NCBI GenBank assembly: GCA_031841125.1
Contig: CM063108.1
Coordinates: 53,776,122-53,840,121 of the forward strand
Source of the DNA: Acanthococcus lagerstroemiae
Lineage: Eukaryota; Arthropoda; Insecta; Hemiptera; Eriococcidae
Reading direction: 5' to 3'
Length of the DNA stretch: 64,000 nt
Part shown: piece by piece, positions 42,205 to 55,410 of the stretch
Position numbering within the stretch: position 1 is the first letter of the stretch
Layout of the letters: each line of letters begins with the position of its first letter
Made by a program: the position numbers and the translations under genes
The notes under the pieces: model-generated
Seen by the model: the letters and a program-made list of their open reading frames with translations, nothing else
Database searches by the model: none
Told to the model about the DNA's origin: nothing

Positions 42205-43885
42205 CATAGAAAGTAGTCTAAGTCACGACAAAAAATTGCCGGACTTAAAGCATCGAGCGAACGATTGCGTTACAGTATGTACTCTTCTTATGGCATGAGA
42301 AACTAGTCTAACTCCCACGCATTAAGGGACCAAAAAAAGAAGATCTCCAATATATGTTGCCATATCTAAATCAAAAATATCATTCTTTTTACAAATCTAT
42401 CCTTACGTAATGAATAATATTCATAAAAAACGTAGTATATACGTATACGAGTATGTATAAGGTTTTTCCAATGTTTTATTATGATTAAAGTTTGGTCAAA
42501 AATATGAACTTTTTCGATTTATTTATTTATTTTATAACAGTAAGTCTTTGTCTCCTCTATTAAATAGGCTACCTCAGAACAATCTACCAAATGCGAGTCA
42601 AAAAATAATTAGAATAAATGCTCTCCTGAAGAATTTGAAAAAACGGACTTAGACTACGTCGTATGTCAAGTCTTCGATTATCATAAGGGAAGAAATTGTT
42701 TACTTAAGGCTGTCAATGATACAGAAGCACTAGAAAGCAGCCACTGGGACCAGCGGATAAAACAGTATTTTCCTCAGCTATTCCTTAATTAGGTAGTTTC
42801 CAACAACGGGTGATATCATTAAAAACATACCAGAGCGCATTAAAAGGACTCTCTGTCCTCTGACCGCAATTTGAAAGTAGTGTATTTTACATGTATTTCG
42901 TATATTGTGTTTCTTACCTAAAACAAAAAAAAATTACACGATTTTATTAGATTGACAATCTCATCTTGAGAAGAAGTTGTGAAACAAAAAATAAAGTGTA
43001 TTAATTATTATCATTTCGAGTTACTATCTGGTACTGAAACAAAACTTCGTTCAATACTGCCGGCAGCTCTGTTACTTTTCTCGCTTGCAAAACCAGACCC
43101 ATGTTCTCTGAGAGATTTAATCAACTACAATTTTAATAATGAGCTTTTACAATTCTGTTGTGGTTTAAATTCGAAGATGAGTCTAATCGGCCTACTGAGT
43201 TGGAAGCCAGGGGTACTTAAAGTGCGTGAACTCTATTTTCTTTAAAAATTGTTTCTCGCGAACCCCTAAGTAAGTCCCAAACTATTGATCATAAAGAGTA
43301 ATATTATTTTTTGTGGTCTACTAATTCGATAATAACCATTCTTTCCACAGGATTAACAGTTGATGAGATTTTTAACGTTGAACGGGTCATACAATCCATT
43401 TCATATTTGTTCAACAAAATTACAATATATGAAAGGCAATATTACGCGCAAATATGTTCCCTTCTAATACTTGAGGCGTGCAATGTTCATTATAATGTCC
43501 ATCATTCATCAGTTTGACTCACACTGGAGATGGAAATGCAATCATTATTTTTTAGGGTGTTTGCCCACGCGCAGCGCTGCAAGCACCCTACTGCAGTCGT
43601 ATTTTCATCCTCATCATTTCTCTTTAAATACGACTGAATTGTTTACAGCAGCTCATAGTTCAGTTTTAGCTCAGTTGCCTTCTCCGTCAACTGCTGCCAT
43701 CTATCGATAAGTCGGTTTACTATTATGAATGTATCCTCTCCGTGTCTCCGTTACGCTTACGAGTTACGATTTACGAATGCAACTCGGCAAAAACCCTGTT
43801 ACTACCTCGCGATTCGCGAGGTCGCTCGTTCAAATATACCCTCTTTCCAGTTTTCCAAATGGATGATTCTATGTGTATAGCAAAC
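41731..43885. other. no recognisable gene
   Basis: AT-rich sequence with short motif-free frames. A compact imperfect palindrome AGGGTGTTTGC...GCAAGCACCCT spans about 43,553-43,589. Confidence 0.4.
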
Positions 43886-43891
43886 ATAAGC

Positions 43892-44101
43892 AGAGTTGTG
43901 GCCTACTGGTTGCAGATAGTCAGGAGGTGGCTAGTTCAAATTCCGGGGCTACATTTTTTGCATTCTCTTTACTTTCTGAAGAAAACCGTTTTTGCCAATT
44001 TATCAGCATTGTTTTTTTTATTTATATGAGAGGGAGGTCCTTCACAGCCGACAATGGCCAATAACGAAGGACCCCAATAAAAGATAAGAAAAAAAAAAAA
44101 T
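43892..44101 (+). repeat. tRNA-like SINE with poly-A tail
   Basis: Box A TGGCCTACTGGT (43,899-43,910) and box B AGTTCAAATTCC (43,933-43,944) are spaced as in a tRNA. The body ends in an A-run near 44,089-44,100, followed by more A-rich sequence. The body differs from the SINE at 35,156-35,376, so it is a different family. Confidence 0.6.
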
Positions 44102-44149
44102 CAAAAAAAACACTTAAAATAAAGAAAAATAAAAATAAAAAAGAACGCT

Positions 44150-44154
<5 letters not shown>

Positions 44155-44188
<34 letters not shown>

Positions 44189-44400
44189 GAATAACCATAT
44201 AAAGGGAGGTCTTGAGTCCGCTGAACACCGGCGTTGTGGGGTCCATTTTCGTTGTGAGGTCTTCGGCTAGGACCCCACAACGTTTTAACCAGATTTTTCG
44301 ATACTTTGGGCCAAAATAATAGCCTAGAGCTTGATCCCGATTTGTTCTGGAAAAAGTCCCCCCTATGACTATTTTTCCGCTATACACTTTGTGTATCACC
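44155..44400. repeat. (TG)n tract and adjoining repeat family member (copy 1)
   Basis: The (TG)n run (44,155-44,184) is followed by TACGGAATAACCATATAAAG and GGAGGTC. The same sequence, inverted, borders a (TG)n run near 50,745-50,778. A GTTGTGGGGTCC and GACCCCACAAC inverse pair lies inside (about 44,233-44,283). Confidence 0.65.
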
Positions 44401-44604
44401 AGGTGTAAAGACTCTCAGAAGTATTCGCATTACTACAACGTTCTGAGGCCTCGGTGAAAATGCCGACGCAGTGGGGCCCCACGTTGCCAATTCTCACCAT
44501 TCCTCTATACCTATGGAGGACGTTGCGAAGGTCGCAAATTGTGGAGTGAAGTTCGCGAGTAGTGGTTTACTCTGAAATCGGATTAAGAACGGGCTTGTAA
44601 AGCT
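44401..44604. other. short unassigned spacer
   Basis: No coding motif. GTGGGGCCCCAC near 44,471 is palindromic. Confidence 0.35.
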
Positions 44605-44735
44605 AATTTGAAATTGTGTGTATTGGTGCCTGTATTTCGCGGCCGTTGGGAGGTCACACACCTGAATTATTTTAGGTATCGCTGTGGGGCCACTATCTTG
44701 TATTCTACCAAGCACTCACTCTTAATTCCAAAATG
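44605..44735 (+). repeat. solitary partial unit of the 253 bp satellite
   Basis: It carries GGCCGTTGGGAGGTCACACA and ATCGCTGTGGGGCCAC, as in the array at 45,850-48,770. It then ends with ATTCTACCAAGCACTCA and AATTCCAAAATGA, the same ending as the last array unit (48,664-48,780). Confidence 0.8.
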
Positions 44736-45840
44736 AGTAGAATCATGATACTACAAAGTCTGAGAATCCGCAGTTCATCGACTGAAGTATCAGCATGGGT
44801 TATACATGGGTCATTCTCCCAATATTTCAATATTTGTCAAAAACTAAGAATGTTAGAAAATAATTTTTTTTGTGAGATAAGTGTAAATCTCTTCTATCAT
44901 GTCAATCAACCAAAGAGTTCAAAATACATAACCTGACATATAGCTAACTAGCATCCCCAAACTGTCAAATTACGGTCAAAATTCCATCATCGTCTATGTA
45001 ACCACTCACGGGATTTTTCCTGAAAACACATCACAAAGACAGACATTTCTAATAAAAAATGTATGTGGAATGTTTGTTGTGCAAGTCATTTGAGGACGCT
45101 GCCCAAAATTTTGACCCCTCAAGAGGGTCTACCAGCTACGTTGAAGTTGTGTAACCACTTTTATTCCTTCGTTGAAGTTGTGTAACCACTTTTATTCCTT
45201 CGTAGTTTGCACATTTTTATAGTGCTTATTGTGGGTGACATTCGTTTCAGGAAAAAAAGTAGAAACCCTGAATCCTTATAGTTAAAAGGAAGTTATGTCT
45301 CGTCTACAAAATAATTTCCAAAAATTCCGAAGTTAATATGGTTATACAAAATGTTTTTTTAACTGAAAATCGACTTTCCGTACTCTAAATTTTCCTTTGT
45401 AGACTACAGTAATAAACTGTGAAGCAATTATCACAAGTATTGAATAACCGCATATTTGTAGCAAGCCAACACTGTAGAATATACAAACGTGCTCAGTATT
45501 AAATTTTCTCGAAGTACTGGCTGCCTACAGTCAATTTATACACAAAATATTCCTTCGTCGTCTACAAGATTTTTTCCCTTCGTCATATCCGAGTAAGTCC
45601 TCTCAAAAAATCTATCCAAAATATATTTAAATTGATAAGCTTGCCTCTAATCGACTACCTATCGGTAAGGATCCTCGAGTTATCGATTTAATCGATTTTC
45701 CTGCATGCATAACACTGAAAATTGAAATAAAAGATCCGGAAAAATTGTCTTACGCTTCCCGTATTAAAAAGCATATTCCACTGATTGCGTCACATATCCA
45801 ATACTGCCGTGTTAAACAAAAGAACAATCTATGTGCACAT
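44736..45840. other. no gene; small tandem duplication
   Basis: TTCGTTGAAGTTGTGTAACCACTTTTATTCC is present twice in tandem near 45,138-45,202 (only a 31-33 bp unit). The rest is AT-rich without motifs. Confidence 0.4.
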
Positions 45841-45849
45841 TTAGGGAAT

Positions 45850-48780
45850 TTGAGGGTGATTATGATCCGAGTGTATCGGTCTCTGTATTTTGTGGCCGTT
45901 GGGAGGTCACACACCTGAATTTTTGCTATCGCTGTGGGGTCACTTACTTCTATCACATGGAGGTGCTTTCACTTTTTCCACTGAGGACTCCGGGAAGACA
46001 TTCATATGTTTGGAGAGTTAGAATGGTGTGTGGGTTTGTACTCAAGTTAATATCAGTACACTGGTTCGTCTCAATTCACTGTAAGAAAACACTTTACCTC
46101 GCGTGAAATAATGTGCACCACCACCGGGTGGTAACACAAGGCATGTAGTAGACACCAAGAGAGGAAACGTAAATTCCTGTAGAATTCAATTTACCGAGTG
46201 CACCACCACCGGATAGTGACACAAGGCTTGTAGAACACACAAAACGAACGACGACCATAGGAAAATGCGACTTCTCAAACAAAATGTAAATATAACAGGT
46301 AGTAAATAAAATCGTCTGGCTTGATCCGTAGCAGTATTCATTTCCATTTCGGAAAGAGAAACACAACAAAACGAGCACAGGTAATAGGTATGCAGTACTA
46401 ATACACAGTAACGTCAGAAAACCGAGCACAATAACGTGCAGCATGGAGCACAATAACAGAATGCCAGGTCTCGGTGGCTCGCCACCGATCCAAATTCCAG
46501 AACTGGACTTCCCCCATTGGGTTCCGTCCTGTATGTTCATGGTCACACGTGGACCAATGGAGATATATTTCATAGTAGTACGTGGACCAATGAGGGGGCC
46601 GAAACCCACTACAGGGGGCGAGCCGCACACTCAAATGCGTCCCAATTATCGTCACAGGCGGGGTCTATCCTAACAGGTAGGGGAAAGCCGAGTTTGAGCA
46701 GAGCGTTGAAAGGTTAATTAATCACAGTTGATTATTACAATTAATTAATACAGTTGAATCATATTAGAGCAGTTGAATCATATTGGAGTTGTATTAAATT
46801 ATTATTATTACTATTATTATTATCATAAATTTCCACTAAGTCGAGTCGAAAATGATGAATTTTCGACATCTTGTATTGAGGGTTGTTAAGAACTGAGTGT
46901 AATGGTCTCTGTATTTTGTGGCCGTTGGGAGGTCACACACCTGGATTTTTGCTATCGCTGTGGGGTCACTTACTTCTTTCATACGGAGGTACTTTCACTT
47001 TTTCCACTGAGGACTTGGGAGGACATTCAAATGTTAGGAGAGTTAGAATGGTCTGTGGGTTTGTACTCAGTAATTATCAGTACACTGGTTAGTCTCAATT
47101 CGCAGTAAGAAAGCACTTTACCTCGTATTAAGGGTGATTATGATTCGTGTGTATCGGTCTCCGTATTTTGTGGCCGTTGGGAGGTCACACACCTGAATTT
47201 TTGCTATCGCTGTGGGGTCACTTACTTCTATCATATGGATGTGCTTCCACTTTTTCCACTGAGGACTCTGGGAGGACATTGATAGGATCGGAGAGGTAGA
47301 ATGGTCTGTGAGTTTGTACTCAGTTATTATCAGTACCATGGTTAGTGTCAATTCGCTGTAAGAAAGCACTTTTCCTCGTATTGAGGGTGATAATGATCTG
47401 AGTGTATCGGTCTCCGTATTTTGTGGCCGTTGGGAGGTCACACACCTGAATTTTTGCTATCGCTGCGGGGCCACTTGATTCTATCACATGGAAGTGCATT
47501 CACTTTCTTCACTGAGGACTCTGGGAGGACATTGCAAGGATTGAAGAGGTAGAATGGTGTGAGTTTGTAGTCAGTTATTATCAGTACCCTGGTTAGTCTT
47601 GATTTGCAATAAGAAAACACTTTACCTTGTATTAAGGGTGGTTAAGAACTGAGTGTATTGGTCTCTGTATTTTGTGGCCGTTGGGAGGTCACACACCTGG
47701 ATTTTTGCTATCGCTGTGGGGTCACCTACTTCTATCACATGGAGGTGCCTTTACTTCCTCCACTGAGAACTCTGGGAAGACATTCAAATGTTTGGAGAGT
47801 TAGAATGGTCTGTGGGTTTGTAAACAGTTATTATCAGTAGACTGGTTAGTCTCAATTCGCTGTAAGAAAGCAATTTCCTCGTATTGAAGGTGATAATGAT
47901 CTGAGTGTATCGGTCTCCGTATTTTGTGGCCGTTGGGAGGTCACACACCTGGATTATTGCTATCGCTGTGGGGCCACTTGATTCTATCACATGGAAATGC
48001 CTTCATTTTCTCCACTGAGGACTTTGGGAAACCATTCAAATGTTTGGGGAGATAAAATGGTCTGTGAGTTTGTAGTCAGTTATTATCAGTACCCTGGTTA
48101 GTCTTGATTTGCAGTAAGAAAGCACTTTACCTCATATTGAGGGTGATAATGTCCCGAGTGTATCGGTCTCCGTATTTTGTGGCCGTTGAGAGGTCACACA
48201 CCTGAATTTTTGCTATCGCTGTGGGGACACTTACTTCTGTCACATGGAAGTGCCTTCACTTCCTCCACCGAGAACTCTGAGAAGACATTCAAATTTTAGG
48301 AGAGTTAGAATGGTCTGTGAGTTTGTACTCAGTTATTATCACTACCCTGGTTAGTCCTGATTTGCAGTAAGAAATCACTTTTCTTCGTATTGAGAGTGAT
48401 TATGATCTGAGTGTATCGGTCTCTGTATTTTGTGGCCGTTGGGAGGTCACACACCTGGATTTTTGCTATCGCTGTGGGGCCACTTGATTCTATCACATGG
48501 AAGGGCATTCACTTCCTTCACTGAGGACTCTGGGAAGGCATTCAAATGTTTGGGGAGATAGAATGGTCTGTGAGTTTGCACTCAATCATTATCAGTACAC
48601 TGTTCAGTCACAATTCGCAATAAGAAAGCTCTTTACCTCGTATTAAGGGTCATTAAAAATTGAGTGTATTGGTCTCTGTATTTCGTGGCCGTTGGGAGGT
48701 CACACACCTGAATTTTTGCTATCGCTGTGGGGTCACTGTCGTGTATTCTACCAAGCACTCATCTTAATTCCAAAATGAAT
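45850..48780 (+). repeat. 253 bp satellite array, nine units, with one 0.77 kb interruption
   Basis: Aligning on GTATTTTGTGGCCGTTGGGA, units sit at 45,884, 46,911, 47,163, 47,416, 47,667, 47,919, 48,172, 48,425 and 48,678, a period of 251-253 bp. Each unit carries GGAGGTCACACACCTG, ATCGCTGTGGGG, a TCACTTTTTCCACTGAGGAC-like segment, and TCAGTTATTATCAGTA. The first two units are separated by an insertion at about 46,106-46,873. The last unit switches to a unique ending shared with the solitary copy at 44,605. Small frames repeated in each unit do not look like genes. Confidence 0.92.
46106..46873. mobile_element. insertion of unknown class within the satellite array
   Basis: The satellite unit is broken after CTTTACCTCG and resumes at TATTGAGGGT, leaving about 768 bp of foreign sequence. 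Its left part contains GTGCACCACCACCGG twice (about 46,112 and 46,197). Its right part is AT-rich with (TTA)n. An open frame on the minus strand (46,094-46,630) has no motif I recognise. Ends show no clear inverted or terminal repeat. Confidence 0.5.
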
Positions 48781-49398
48781 GTTTTTTATGTAACTTGGAG
48801 AATTTACGAGTATTATGTTAATCAAATGGAATCTATCCAGAAATCAAACATTGGACAGTTGTTGTAGTTGTAGTTGGTTAACGATTGACGCCAGAAAAGT
48901 GAAATTTGAGTAATTTGGAACTGAGGTATGCGATACTCACGAAAAATAGTGTTATTTAACCTAATAAGGCCCAGCCTGGTACGATCAATTGATTATCATT
49001 TCAGGTATAACTTACTCATAAATTCCTAGTTGCTTAACATTTTATTTATCGAATTTCAGGTCAGGCTTGTTAGGTATTAGGTGGCCCAGCCTTCGTTGGG
49101 GGGCTGGATTTATCAAGTTTTGAAAAAGGGGTATTTTTATTAGAAGATCTGAGGAACGTAGAGCAGTCTAGAAAAATTTCAAGCTAGCCACTTTTTAAAT
49201 ATTGCAGTCGACGACTATAACACGAAGAAGGAAAAACATGAAATCACTTACATGCAAGTCTGGAGAGCCAAGACCTTAAACCAGGGCCTTATTGAGCTCA
49301 TCTACCTTGATACGCGCATGAGGATCACGTCTCACACACGACTCACATGAGCATGTCATACATGCGAAGACTCTTGTAAGCTGATATTTCGATTTATG
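48781..49398. other. no recognisable gene
   Basis: AT-rich sequence. GGCCCAGCCT-type words occur near 48,968 and 49,083. No motif. Confidence 0.4.
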
Positions 49399-49406
49399 GT
49401 TATTAT

Positions 49407-50047
49407 CAGGGCTGCAATTTTTATGCACAAAAAATAGCGAAATATGCGCATATTTTATGCACTGAATTCAGTCTAAATAATATGCCGAAAATATGCGTCA
49501 AAATTGTAAGATATGCGTAAATATGTAAATACAATATGGGTATTGGGTATATTTTTTCAAAAGAAAAATTAAATTGGATACACTGAGACAATTTTTATCA
49601 TAGTTTAAAATGATCCAGCCAAGTATCTCCTTAAGAGTCCAATCATCTTTTAATAGGAGATGCAGCCAGGGGATAATGCACCTATTCGTAATTTCTTGGT
49701 GATTGATGAATGTGATGCAGGCAAGAGAAACGCTATCTCACATGCAAAAGAACATATTTTTCTAAAAGCTTGTCTACTAATTCATTAACCATTAGGTCTT
49801 CACAATTTTTTTTGGAGTCGGACATCATTCTCAACATTACAAAACTAATTTTTTGTGGGGAAGAAATTGAAAAATAAGCAGAATTCGTGCAAAATACGCG
49901 GTAAATTCCAAAATATGTGAAATATGCATGATGAAGTGCTGCTTCATTGACTCAGAATTCTGTGATTCGTTAACATCTTTTGATACTTATACCTATACGC
50001 CATAGATACAAATACGAGTATACATTCGCATAAAAATTGCAGCCCTG
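49407..50047. mobile_element. hAT-like MITE, 641 bp
   Basis: The ends are perfect 20 bp inverses, CAGGGCTGCAATTTTTATGC. The flanks GTTATTAT (49,399-49,406) and GTAATTAT (50,048-50,055) match at 7 of 8. The interior repeats ATATGCG and GCATATTTT-type words near both ends. The CAGGG end and 8 bp duplication point to the hAT superfamily. There is no transposase. Confidence 0.85.
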
Positions 50048-50055
50048 GTAATTAT

Positions 50056-50455
50056 AATAGAATCTTCCAATTTTGTTTCCTCTTTCAAGATATAATTTGC
50101 TGATTCTTAAATTTTTAAATGACCATGACTGAAAATAAATGACCTAAATGACTGTTGAACACTTTAATACAACATACTACACCCCTCCCCCCAAAAAAAC
50201 CACCAACGCAGATGAATGTAGGCCAACACTACTGATAAAATTACCCCCAAAATATTTTCCAGCGACGCCACTGGTTAAAATTAATGATAACGGCCCACGA
50301 ACACACATCAAATACATTATCGGACTATACAAATCCTTACCAATATGAGTTAGCTGTAACGACAGGCCAGGCTGTTAGTCGCTGCGGTTCAACAAATGTA
50401 TGAGTTTTTCGCATATTTAGCTCGGTGTCTGGAATGTTGTCCTAAGCGGCAACGT
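50056..50455. other. no recognisable gene
   Basis: A short motif-free frame (50,148-50,348) only. Confidence 0.35.
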
Positions 50456-50775
50456 TGCACATTGTGTATCAAAAATGGCCTCAGAACGTACATGATTTTC
50501 GGAAATACAGCTAAAACGGTTGACCCCACAACGCCGTCCAGTTCCGCATTCACGGGTGTATTTCATACACACACGTGAGACCTCATAAGGTACGGTTTTT
50601 TTCTATTCTTTATTTTTGAGTGTAAGTGAAATCAGTGTTAGCGGTTTTGTAGAAAAACACCGACATGCTGGTGTGTACAGTGTCGCCAACGTTCTAACAG
50701 CATTTTAAAGCGCTTTTTCAAGAGACCCCATAACGTACGGTTACACCGGAGGACCTCCCTTTGTACGGTTATTCC

Positions 50776-50778
<3 letters not shown>
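50456..50778. repeat. repeat family member next to a (TG)n tract (copy 2, inverted)
   Basis: The right end GGAGGACCTCCCTTTGTACG and GTTATTCCGTA is the inverse of the sequence following the (TG)n run at 44,185. GACCCCACAACGCCG near 50,522 also has an inverse counterpart in copy 1. The repeat thus borders a microsatellite in both places. Confidence 0.6.
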
Positions 50779-51601
<823 letters not shown>

Positions 51602-51757
51602 GAGAGAGAAAGAAGGAAAGAGAGGAATGATCACTTTTTGCCCAACTATCCCAACTCCCAAGTATCCCATTCCCCGCGTGCACTGCGATCGCTACCCCGT
51701 CAGTGTCTAGTTTCTCATGGGGTGAAGTTTTTCAGGATCAGAGATTCGCAAATGCAG
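51602..51757 (-). other. 3' UTR of the minus-strand Jockey-type element
   Basis: Between the RT stop at 51,758-51,760 and the microsatellite lies a short non-coding stretch. In element orientation it leads into (CT)n, so the microsatellite may have grown from the element's simple tail or from its target. Confidence 0.45.
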
Positions 51758-52845
51758 TTACTCAAAAAGTTTGAAGACCCGTTGCCTGAACCTAGCTTTA
51801 TTTACTGCGTCAAGGACGTCAAGCTCCTTGTCTTTTTTACTCGCTTCGTTATAAAGTTTCAAGACTCGGTTTATTGGAGCGTTCGAGAAAAGAAGTGTAC
51901 GAGAGTGACTCAGGGCGAAGAGATCTGTGGAACGACTATTAAAACTGGGTTTACGAACTGTAACTTTTTCAAGCAGTATTGAGTCTCGCTTTTTGTACTG
52001 TATTATGTCATGGAGAAAGATCAACGATGAAATGTCCCTGCGCCCCTTAAGACTTTTTATTTGGTAACCCTGAAGTAATTCTTTGTATGTTATAGTATAT
52101 GTGTAGTAGGAAAACTGCTTATGGTATAAATATCTTAAAAAACGTTTTTGTACTTTCTCTATGGACTTGACTGCTTCTACTGTTATTGGGTTCCATACTA
52201 CAGATGCATATTCTAAGTGGGATCGAACTAGGGCATAATACAAGGTTTGTATAGTTTGTACATTAGTGAAATTAACTGAGTTTCTCATTAGAAACCCAAG
52301 CATCATTCTTGATTTATTAACTATGAAATTAACGTGGTTTTTGAATGTTAGTTTGGAGTCAAGTATTACCCCAAGATCTTTGATTTCATTGTATTTTGTT
52401 AACAAGTGATTATTAATGGTATATACTGAGTGAATAGGAAACATTTTACGCGTGTATGTAACTGAGCAGCATTTTCCCACATTGAAGGCTAGATTATTCA
52501 TTTGGCTCCAGTTGACAAGAGTATCAATATCTTTTTGCAAGAGTTGTACGTCATTCCCCCCTCGAATCTGTTTGAATAATTTTAAATCATCAGCATACAA
52601 TAACACTTTAGAGTACTTTATATGGTTAGTTATGTTATTGATAAACAGGAGAAATAGTAAGGGGCCAAGGTTAGAACCTTGAGGAACACCAGACGTACAA
52701 GTGAATTTTTTGGAAGTTGACCCTCTGTATATTACATATTGCTGCCTATTGGTTAAGTAAGATTTAAATAGTCGAATTAGTGGTTCTGAAAATCCCATTT
52801 TGGTTAATTTACTTAAGAGTATCTTATGATCTACTTTATTTGTTT
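51758..52845 (-). pseudogene. Jockey-type reverse transcriptase, 5'-truncated, frame open
   Basis: At least 346 codons are open, and the coding sense extends past the first ATG (52,798) to about 52,845 with 'KVDHKILLSKLTK'. Motifs are 'FKSYLTNRQQYVIYRG', 'SGVPQGSNLGPLLFLLFIN', 'KVLLYADDLKLF' with the catalytic pair, 'KDLGVILDSKLTF', 'MLGFLMRN' and 'YASVVWNP'. It is closely related in pattern to the RT at 1,556-10,675. The endonuclease and the first RT motifs are missing through 5' truncation, yet the remaining frame has no stop, so it is probably a fairly recent insertion. Confidence 0.9.
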
Positions 52846-55225
52846 ATGGCTCGCTTGTATTATTTATTCATTGTCGTGAGGCGAAAATCACCTTCTACAA
52901 ATTCCGAAGGCTTCTTTCTCTTACGCCATCCTAATCGGCGTCATCATACAGTCACCCATCAATCTATTTTTGATCATTCCGAGAATTATTCGAATAAAAC
53001 AATACCGCGCCTATACCAGAGAACCGCACGGTAGCTCACCTGTCAATCTATTTTCAGTAATTCTAAGAATTACCCGAATAAAAACAATAGCCTCCAGACA
53101 ATACCAAGAAAAACATTGCCCGATCTTATTTTCGAATATCGATGATTCACTCACACGCGCTCATCCAGCAGCGACGTTTCCAAATTCTCAGAAAACCACC
53201 GATCGTACGATCATAACCCGGAAGCAATGTATTAATATCAACACCATCTCCCTCCGACGATCATAGCACCCAATCAGATTCACACTCGTATTCCGAAAAA
53301 TCATTCGATAACCAATTACAAAATTATCCAGCACGTGTCGAGTCCGTCCCTCAAAACAATTACACCTCGTCCACCCGAAGCGATCCATCGTCGGAATTCG
53401 CAAGCCCATCTTCAAAAATTCATCTCATCTGGGAGAACATTTTTGCCTTTATAAACTCGCTGCAAGGACCGAATCGGTGGTCTTGCTCTCTCCAGAAAGT
53501 TAGGTGGAGACTTCACTCTTGTCTCTCATCAGATCTGGGACTCCGAAAATTAACGTAACTTTACCACATGTCGTGTTGTGTGCTCTCAAAGCCTATTGCT
53601 ATAATTTGTAACTGTTAACGTAATAATCAAAGTTGTCAAAGCACCAATAAAATTGGTAAATCGAATCCGGCTCGGCTTCATCCGTTACACTCGCGCTGAG
53701 AATCATCGACATAAGGGCTCGTCGTATCGGCCCTCACTGCTCACGCTGTGGCCCGTCTTGGCCAGCATCCTCTACTCACAATACCAGGCTCTGTACCCAC
53801 AGAGACCAGCAGCAAAACCACATCACGACACTCATATTGTATTACAGTTAAGCGACAGTACATAATTTGGACTTAATTATTTGCAAACAGTCTTTTTAGT
53901 CCCTCCCCCCTCAACACACGCACACGCGTGCACGCGCGCAAAAAACTTTGGACAATCATAGATCTCTCGATTTCGTATAATTTTTCACTTAAGATCAACC
54001 CCAGCAACACCGTCTCCCGAGCCGGCTGAGACAAACCCCCACGCCCGGATTCACGGGCCGAAAAAACGACCAGACCAAACCGGTGAGCAATCACGAACGA
54101 CCTACAATCGGTAATCACTATTTGACTGATTGATGACCAACACAACCCGAACACCCCGTCTGGCACCATCGACCACTTCCCACGCTACCAATGCACTAGC
54201 GCTATGGTGAATCTGGGAGCCGAGAGGAGAGAGAAAATTTCACCTGAAAATAAAGAAATAACCGAAATGTTACGTTTGCGGTGCCAGGTTTGCACACGTA
54301 TACAAACAGGGGGTGTCAAAAGTAGGCCTCCTCTCTCAAAATGGTGGTTCGGCTATTTGGGCACAATTATGAGGAAAGTTACCTTGACTGGCACCGTGAT
54401 TATCAAATGAAAGAGTAGGCAAAACGACATAATATTATTGTGGTAGTCTCGCATTTGCTTTCCGTGGCACTTGAGCACATAATATGTACTTTTTTCATAC
54501 TTGAGTCCATTTCTGCATATAACATCAATTTTCAGCCGTTTTTGCGCCGGCACGGTCAACTTCCGCGTATTTTCCTTTTCATTTCCACGTCGTGCTCGAA
54601 TGGAGATGTTCGGGAAAAAGAGATTCGCTCGCGATCGAGTCGGTCGCCGGAGGGTGGCGGGCGGAGGGAAAAGTTTAACGAGGCCCATTATTTGTGCCAA
54701 GTCGACAAGCACCCGTTAAGACAGCTAAACTGACATTAAAAACGACATTAGCATTCGCACGAGTGCTTGTAACTACACGTTTGCGAAGGTAACAATTAGA
54801 CAAAAGTTCAGTTTCGCGGAAAAGTCTTGAAAGTTTTTGCTTGCTAGCGGAATGCGGAAAGGAGGAGGCGAGAGAGGGGCTTGTGTCGGACAGAAAACGA
54901 GGTGTACAGACAGGTGAAAAGAAACGAGCGACGAGAGAGGAAAACTTGTACACACAATCTCTTCAAACATCCTCCGACTCCCAGCTGTATGCACGCTCGT
55001 GGGGAAATGAAATCGTTCGTCTCGAAAATTGAAAGTTACTGTCGGCGGTTGAGGAAGACTTCGTATGAGAGGATTCGGGGCTGTCTGCGTTCGTAAAATG
55101 CGAAGCGAGCTTTATATTCGCCGAAAATACACCTTTTCTGATTTTGCGGGACTCGAAGAACTCTCGAGCGGGTCGATTGAATACTTTTACTAGATATTTC
55201 GACCATTTAATGCGTTGAGTGCCAT
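52846..55225. other. no recognisable gene; one imperfect duplication
   Basis: Near 52,962-53,082 two segments of about 85 bp share TCAATCTATTTT, GAATTA and CGAATAAAA. From 54,180 to 55,140 the DNA is richer in G and C with overlapping frames on both strands but no motif. It might be host sequence. Confidence 0.4.
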
Positions 55226-55226
55226 G

Positions 55227-55410
55227 TCATCCACCGGTGGGTGATACTTCAATTTATAATCTGGTTCATTTGCGATATCTCACAAATAAAGCGTGAAAGG
55301 GAGAAACTGGTGACAATAAAAGTTGTTCTTCACTGATAGAGTGCATTTCCGCTTTACAACATCGTCACCCACCGGTGGGTGACAGCCGAATTTTCCATCA
55401 CCGGCGTGAA
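55227..55410. repeat. repeated CACCGGTG palindromes
   Basis: CCACCGGTGG lies at 55,231-55,240 inside TCATCCACCGGTGGGTGAT. GTCACCCACCGGTGGGTGAC at 55,364-55,383 is a perfect 20 bp palindrome. A third related site ATCACCGGCGTGA follows near 55,398. They could be protein-binding sites or ends of a small inverted element. Confidence 0.6.

Noticed and set aside
54200..55100. Host gene exon cluster
   Set aside because: Overlapping frames on both strands show no domain, and no consistent splice pattern could be supported.
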